A DNA stretch of 7,683 nt from CAZCWX01 sp964502465 (lineage in GTDB: Bacteria; Desulfobacterota; Binatia; Bin18). Position 1 is the first letter of the stretch. Every line of letters begins with the position of its first letter. The translations under genes and the position numbers were made by a program. The stretch lies in NCBI GenBank assembly GCA_964502465.1, contig CAZCWX010000285.1:1-7683 (forward strand), written 5' to 3'. Below, in pieces: positions 6,545-7,683 of this stretch. The notes under the pieces are model-generated. The model was not told the DNA's origin and ran no database searches. It worked only from the letters and a program-made list of their open reading frames with translations.

Positions 6545-6733
6545 GAGTCGTTTACTGATCGAGTGCTACAGCGGGGAGAGTCAGGCAACAGACTTCCTGA
6601 TTGGCCAGGGCGCACCTATATCGCCGGTATCGTCGCTGCCGGCGTGCGCGTGTTCCTCTATGAAAAAGGCTACCTGCACGCCAAAACCATTAGCATTGAC
6701 TCCGAGATCTGCTCGATTCGTCGGCAGACGTAA
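6545..6733 (+). pseudogene. Cardiolipin synthase fragment (HKD2 region only)
   Basis: Downstream of a stop at 6542-6544 the frame reads through RLPDWPGRTYIAGIVAAGVR, LYEKGYLHAKTISIDSEICS and IRRQT to TAA. HAKTISID is a complete HxKxxxxD motif (H codon at 6677). In this family ICSI should be followed by GSTNMDIRSF, but the sequence jumps to RRQT and stops, so the distal half of the active site and the C-terminus are missing. The N-terminal HKD domain is absent too. The stretch directly follows xfp and has no ribosome site or credible start (a GTG at 6563 is the nearest). It is a remnant, homologous in part to the minus-strand piece at 2588-2653. Confidence 0.8.
6590..6655 (+). repeat. Inverted repeat copy B (cls-derived) on the right of ackA-xfp
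   Basis: This is the partner of 2588-2653 in opposite orientation, with 51 of 66 bases and 16 of 22 encoded residues identical by my count. Its last 18 bases (6638-6655) are identical to 1158-1175 in the intact cls gene. The two copies bracket about 3.9 kb containing the operon promoter, the small ORF, ackA and xfp. Confidence 0.7.
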
Positions 6734-7061
6734 GGTGCACTGTGCGCAGTTGGTTTAACCATAATCCGCGTGCCATCCCATTCAGCACCCGCGGACCCAC
6801 AAATAGAGCGCGCGTGCGCCCAGCGCACGCTACGCTTGCTGACGCTGACATCCGAACTAGGCGAGGGCTCGTCCTCTCAGCTTCCACTGTCACTGGTGAT
6901 CACTCAGGCGCCCTGCAGGTGAAGCTCGCAGCATCGTCTATGCTGCCCTGCCCGCCCAGTGAGAAGGCCGCTGGCAAGCTCTGGGAGTAACGCTCAGGAA
7001 TGAGCCTGCACGCTCTCACCAGAGCTCACAAACAGGAATGCCACCCTGCTCTACCAACCGC
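6734..7061. other. About 330 bases without a supported gene; two short hairpins
   Basis: No recognisable protein is found on either strand. A plus-strand 82-codon frame (GTG 6742 to 6990) and a minus-strand 67-codon frame overlap here. Both have low-complexity, arginine/alanine/serine-rich translations typical of non-coding GC-rich DNA, and I recognise no family in either. Two perfect hairpins are present: GCGTGCGC/GCGCACGC (6812-6819 with 6823-6830, 3-base loop) and GCAGCAT/ATGCTGC (6928-6934 with 6940-6946, 5-base loop). Neither is followed by a T-run, so they are not clear intrinsic terminators. They might slow or protect the end of the xfp transcript. Confidence 0.5.
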
Positions 7062-7089
7062 TTGACATCTCGTTGACGATGCTTATCTG
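7062..7089 (+). promoter_or_regulatory. Candidate promoter for hsp20
   Basis: A perfect -35 hexamer TTGACA (7062-7067) is followed, 16 bases on, by TATCTG (7084-7089), a poor -10 with only TAT matching. A TG at 7080-7081 might act as an extended -10 element for TTATCT (7083-7088). I see no CCCCAT-type sigma-32 -10 element and no CIRCE repeat. Transcription from this site would begin near 7095 and would leave out the 5' arm of the leader helix described at 7084-7140, so both cannot apply to the same transcript. Confidence 0.35.
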
Positions 7090-7140
7090 TGCCTCGAAAA
7101 GAGAATGAAAATCTCGCCCGAAAGGAGGTAACCACAGATG
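7084..7140 (+). promoter_or_regulatory. Leader hairpin sequestering the hsp20 ribosome site and start codon (possible RNA thermometer)
   Basis: UAUCUGUG (7084-7091) can pair with CACAGAUG (7133-7140, including the start codon; one G-U pair). CCUC (7092-7095) can then pair with GAGG (7125-7128, the core of the Shine-Dalgarno AAAGGAGGT at 7121-7129). A 4-base bulge (UAAC, 7129-7132) lies between the two helices. A small inner hairpin GAGA/UCUC (7101-7104 with 7112-7115) fits in the loop. In total 12 base pairs would hide the ribosome site and AUG. Small heat shock genes are a classic place for RNA thermometers (ROSE and fourU types), but this leader does not match the ROSE consensus. The transcript must start upstream of about 7084 for the helix to form. 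Confidence 0.4.
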
Positions 7141-7635
7141 TTGGGACGAGAACTGATGTCATGGCAAACTCCCTTTAGTCTCCTGCAGTCTTTCCGGCGT
7201 GACATGGATGAGCTCTTCAACCGAGCCTTCGGCGACTGGGAGCGGGCAGGAACCCCATGGGCTCCGCTGAGCGCGAGTTATGCTCCGCAGATGGAGAGCT
7301 ACGTGCGGGACAACACGCTCTGTATCAAGGCAGATCTTCCAGGGATTGATCCGAAGGAGGTCGAGATCACGGTGGAGGGCAACCAACTCACGCTCAAAGG
7401 CGAACGGAAGGCCGAGCACAAGAGGCAGGAAGGGAACTACTTTCACCGGGAGGTGCGCTACGGCAGCTTTGCCCGTACCTTCACGATTCCTGACGGGGTG
7501 AAGGCTGAGGACGTGCATGCCACCTATCACAACGGCGTGCTCGAACTCTCTATTCCACTGCCGGCCTCAATGTTGCCTAAGAAAGTCCACATTGAGGTTA
7601 AGAGCCAGGCTGAAGGGCGCAAGCACGCTGCCTAA
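7138..7635 (+). CDS. Small heat shock protein, Hsp20/alpha-crystallin family
   Basis: The 165-residue protein is an ATP-independent holdase chaperone of the cytoplasm, binding unfolding proteins as large oligomers. The N-terminal arm (1-50) contains FRRDMDELFNRAFGDW, typical of bacterial class A-like sHSPs. The alpha-crystallin domain spans about 51-147, with LCIKADLPGIDPKEVEITVE, then NQLTLKGER, YFHREVRYGSFARTFTIPDG and the signature ATYHNGVLELSIP (128-140). The C-terminal tail carries the I/V-x-I/V oligomerisation motif as VHI (150-152). All parts are present, so it should be functional. The start is fixed by an excellent Shine-Dalgarno (AAAGGAGGT, 7121-7129) 8 bases ahead of the ATG. It is separated from xfp by 600 bases of remnant and gene-free DNA and is probably its own transcription unit. 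Confidence 0.96.
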   Translation: MLGRELMSWQTPFSLLQSFRRDMDELFNRAFGDWERAGTPWAPLSASYAPQMESYVRDNTLCIKADLPGIDPKEVEITVEGNQLTLKGERKAEHKRQEGNYFHREVRYGSFARTFTIPDGVKAEDVHATYHNGVLELSIPLPASMLPKKVHIEVKSQAEGRKHAA

Positions 7636-7661
7636 GCGCTGACTTCCTTTCTTTGGAGAGA

Positions 7662-7683
7662 GTCAGGGAGATGCTTCCCTGGC
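7662..7683 (+). terminator. Hairpin after hsp20, possible terminator (cut by window end)
   Basis: GTCAGGGA (7662-7669) pairs with TCCCTGGC (7676-7683) over 8 bases, one of them G-U, with a 6-base loop. It lies 26 bases after the hsp20 stop. The window ends at the last stem base, so any T-run that would define an intrinsic terminator cannot be seen. Confidence 0.35.

Noticed and set aside
6558..6570. GAGTGCTA resembling half of a CIRCE (HrcA) operator
   Set aside because: The partner half TTAGCACTC is absent at the required distance, and the site lies far upstream of hsp20 inside the cls remnant.
2588..6655. Composite transposon or integron around ackA-xfp
   Set aside because: No transposase, integrase, target-site duplication or terminal inverted repeat is seen. 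The inverted similarity is explained by cardiolipin synthase coding homology.
6742..6990. 82-codon plus-strand frame after the cls fragment
   Set aside because: It has a GTG start with only a weak upstream purine run, a low-complexity translation, no recognised motif and an overlapping minus-strand frame of similar length. It is treated as non-coding.
1..7683. CRISPR array, tRNA, rRNA or phage genes
   Set aside because: I found no regularly spaced repeats, no cloverleaf-like sequence ending in CCA, no rRNA motifs and no phage structural or integrase proteins on either strand.

Overview
The window looks like a bacterial chromosome segment, probably from an environmental proteobacterium. The support is moderately GC-rich DNA, Shine-Dalgarno sites ahead of most genes, a ClsC-type cardiolipin synthase remnant ending in the -PIEWLL tail known from E. 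coli ClsC, and a phosphoketolase/acetate kinase pair as found in several methylotrophic and chemolithotrophic proteobacteria. The genus cannot be read from the sequence.

Layout. (1) Positions 1-135 hold the last 44 codons of an unrecognised gene. (2) Positions 249-1745 hold an intact ClsB-like cardiolipin synthase/phospholipase D protein with two HKD motifs and two C-terminal membrane segments. It overlaps by 4 bases (ATGA) a P-type cation ATPase gene (1742-2191) that breaks off after about 126 of roughly 900 residues. (3) Positions 2192-2689 are a scar: about 120 bases of decayed sequence, then a minus-strand remnant of a second cardiolipin synthase (ClsC-type C-terminus). (4) A near-consensus sigma-70 promoter (2716-2744) precedes a 33-codon small ORF, acetate kinase ackA (2933-4177) and phosphoketolase xfp (4170-6536). 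The ackA and xfp frames overlap by 8 bases. (5) Positions 6545-6733 hold a third cardiolipin synthase piece, on the plus strand, and about 330 bases without a convincing gene follow. (6) Positions 7138-7635 encode an intact small heat shock protein (Hsp20). Its leader can fold so that the ribosome binding site and start codon are paired.

How the genes work together. Xfp cleaves xylulose-5-phosphate and/or fructose-6-phosphate with phosphate to acetyl-phosphate, and AckA uses acetyl-phosphate to make ATP and acetate. The two form a short ATP-yielding branch and are clearly one operon. The neighbours (membrane phospholipid synthesis, a cation pump remnant, a small heat shock chaperone) suggest a stress or low-energy accessory island, but that link is inference. 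The island has been rearranged: the ackA-xfp cassette lies between two diverged, inverted cardiolipin synthase fragments. I found no CRISPR, phage, transposase, tRNA or rRNA, and no clearly new enzymatic system. The points most worth checking are the possible RNA thermometer ahead of hsp20, the inverted cls scars around ackA-xfp, and the small ORF that leads the operon.
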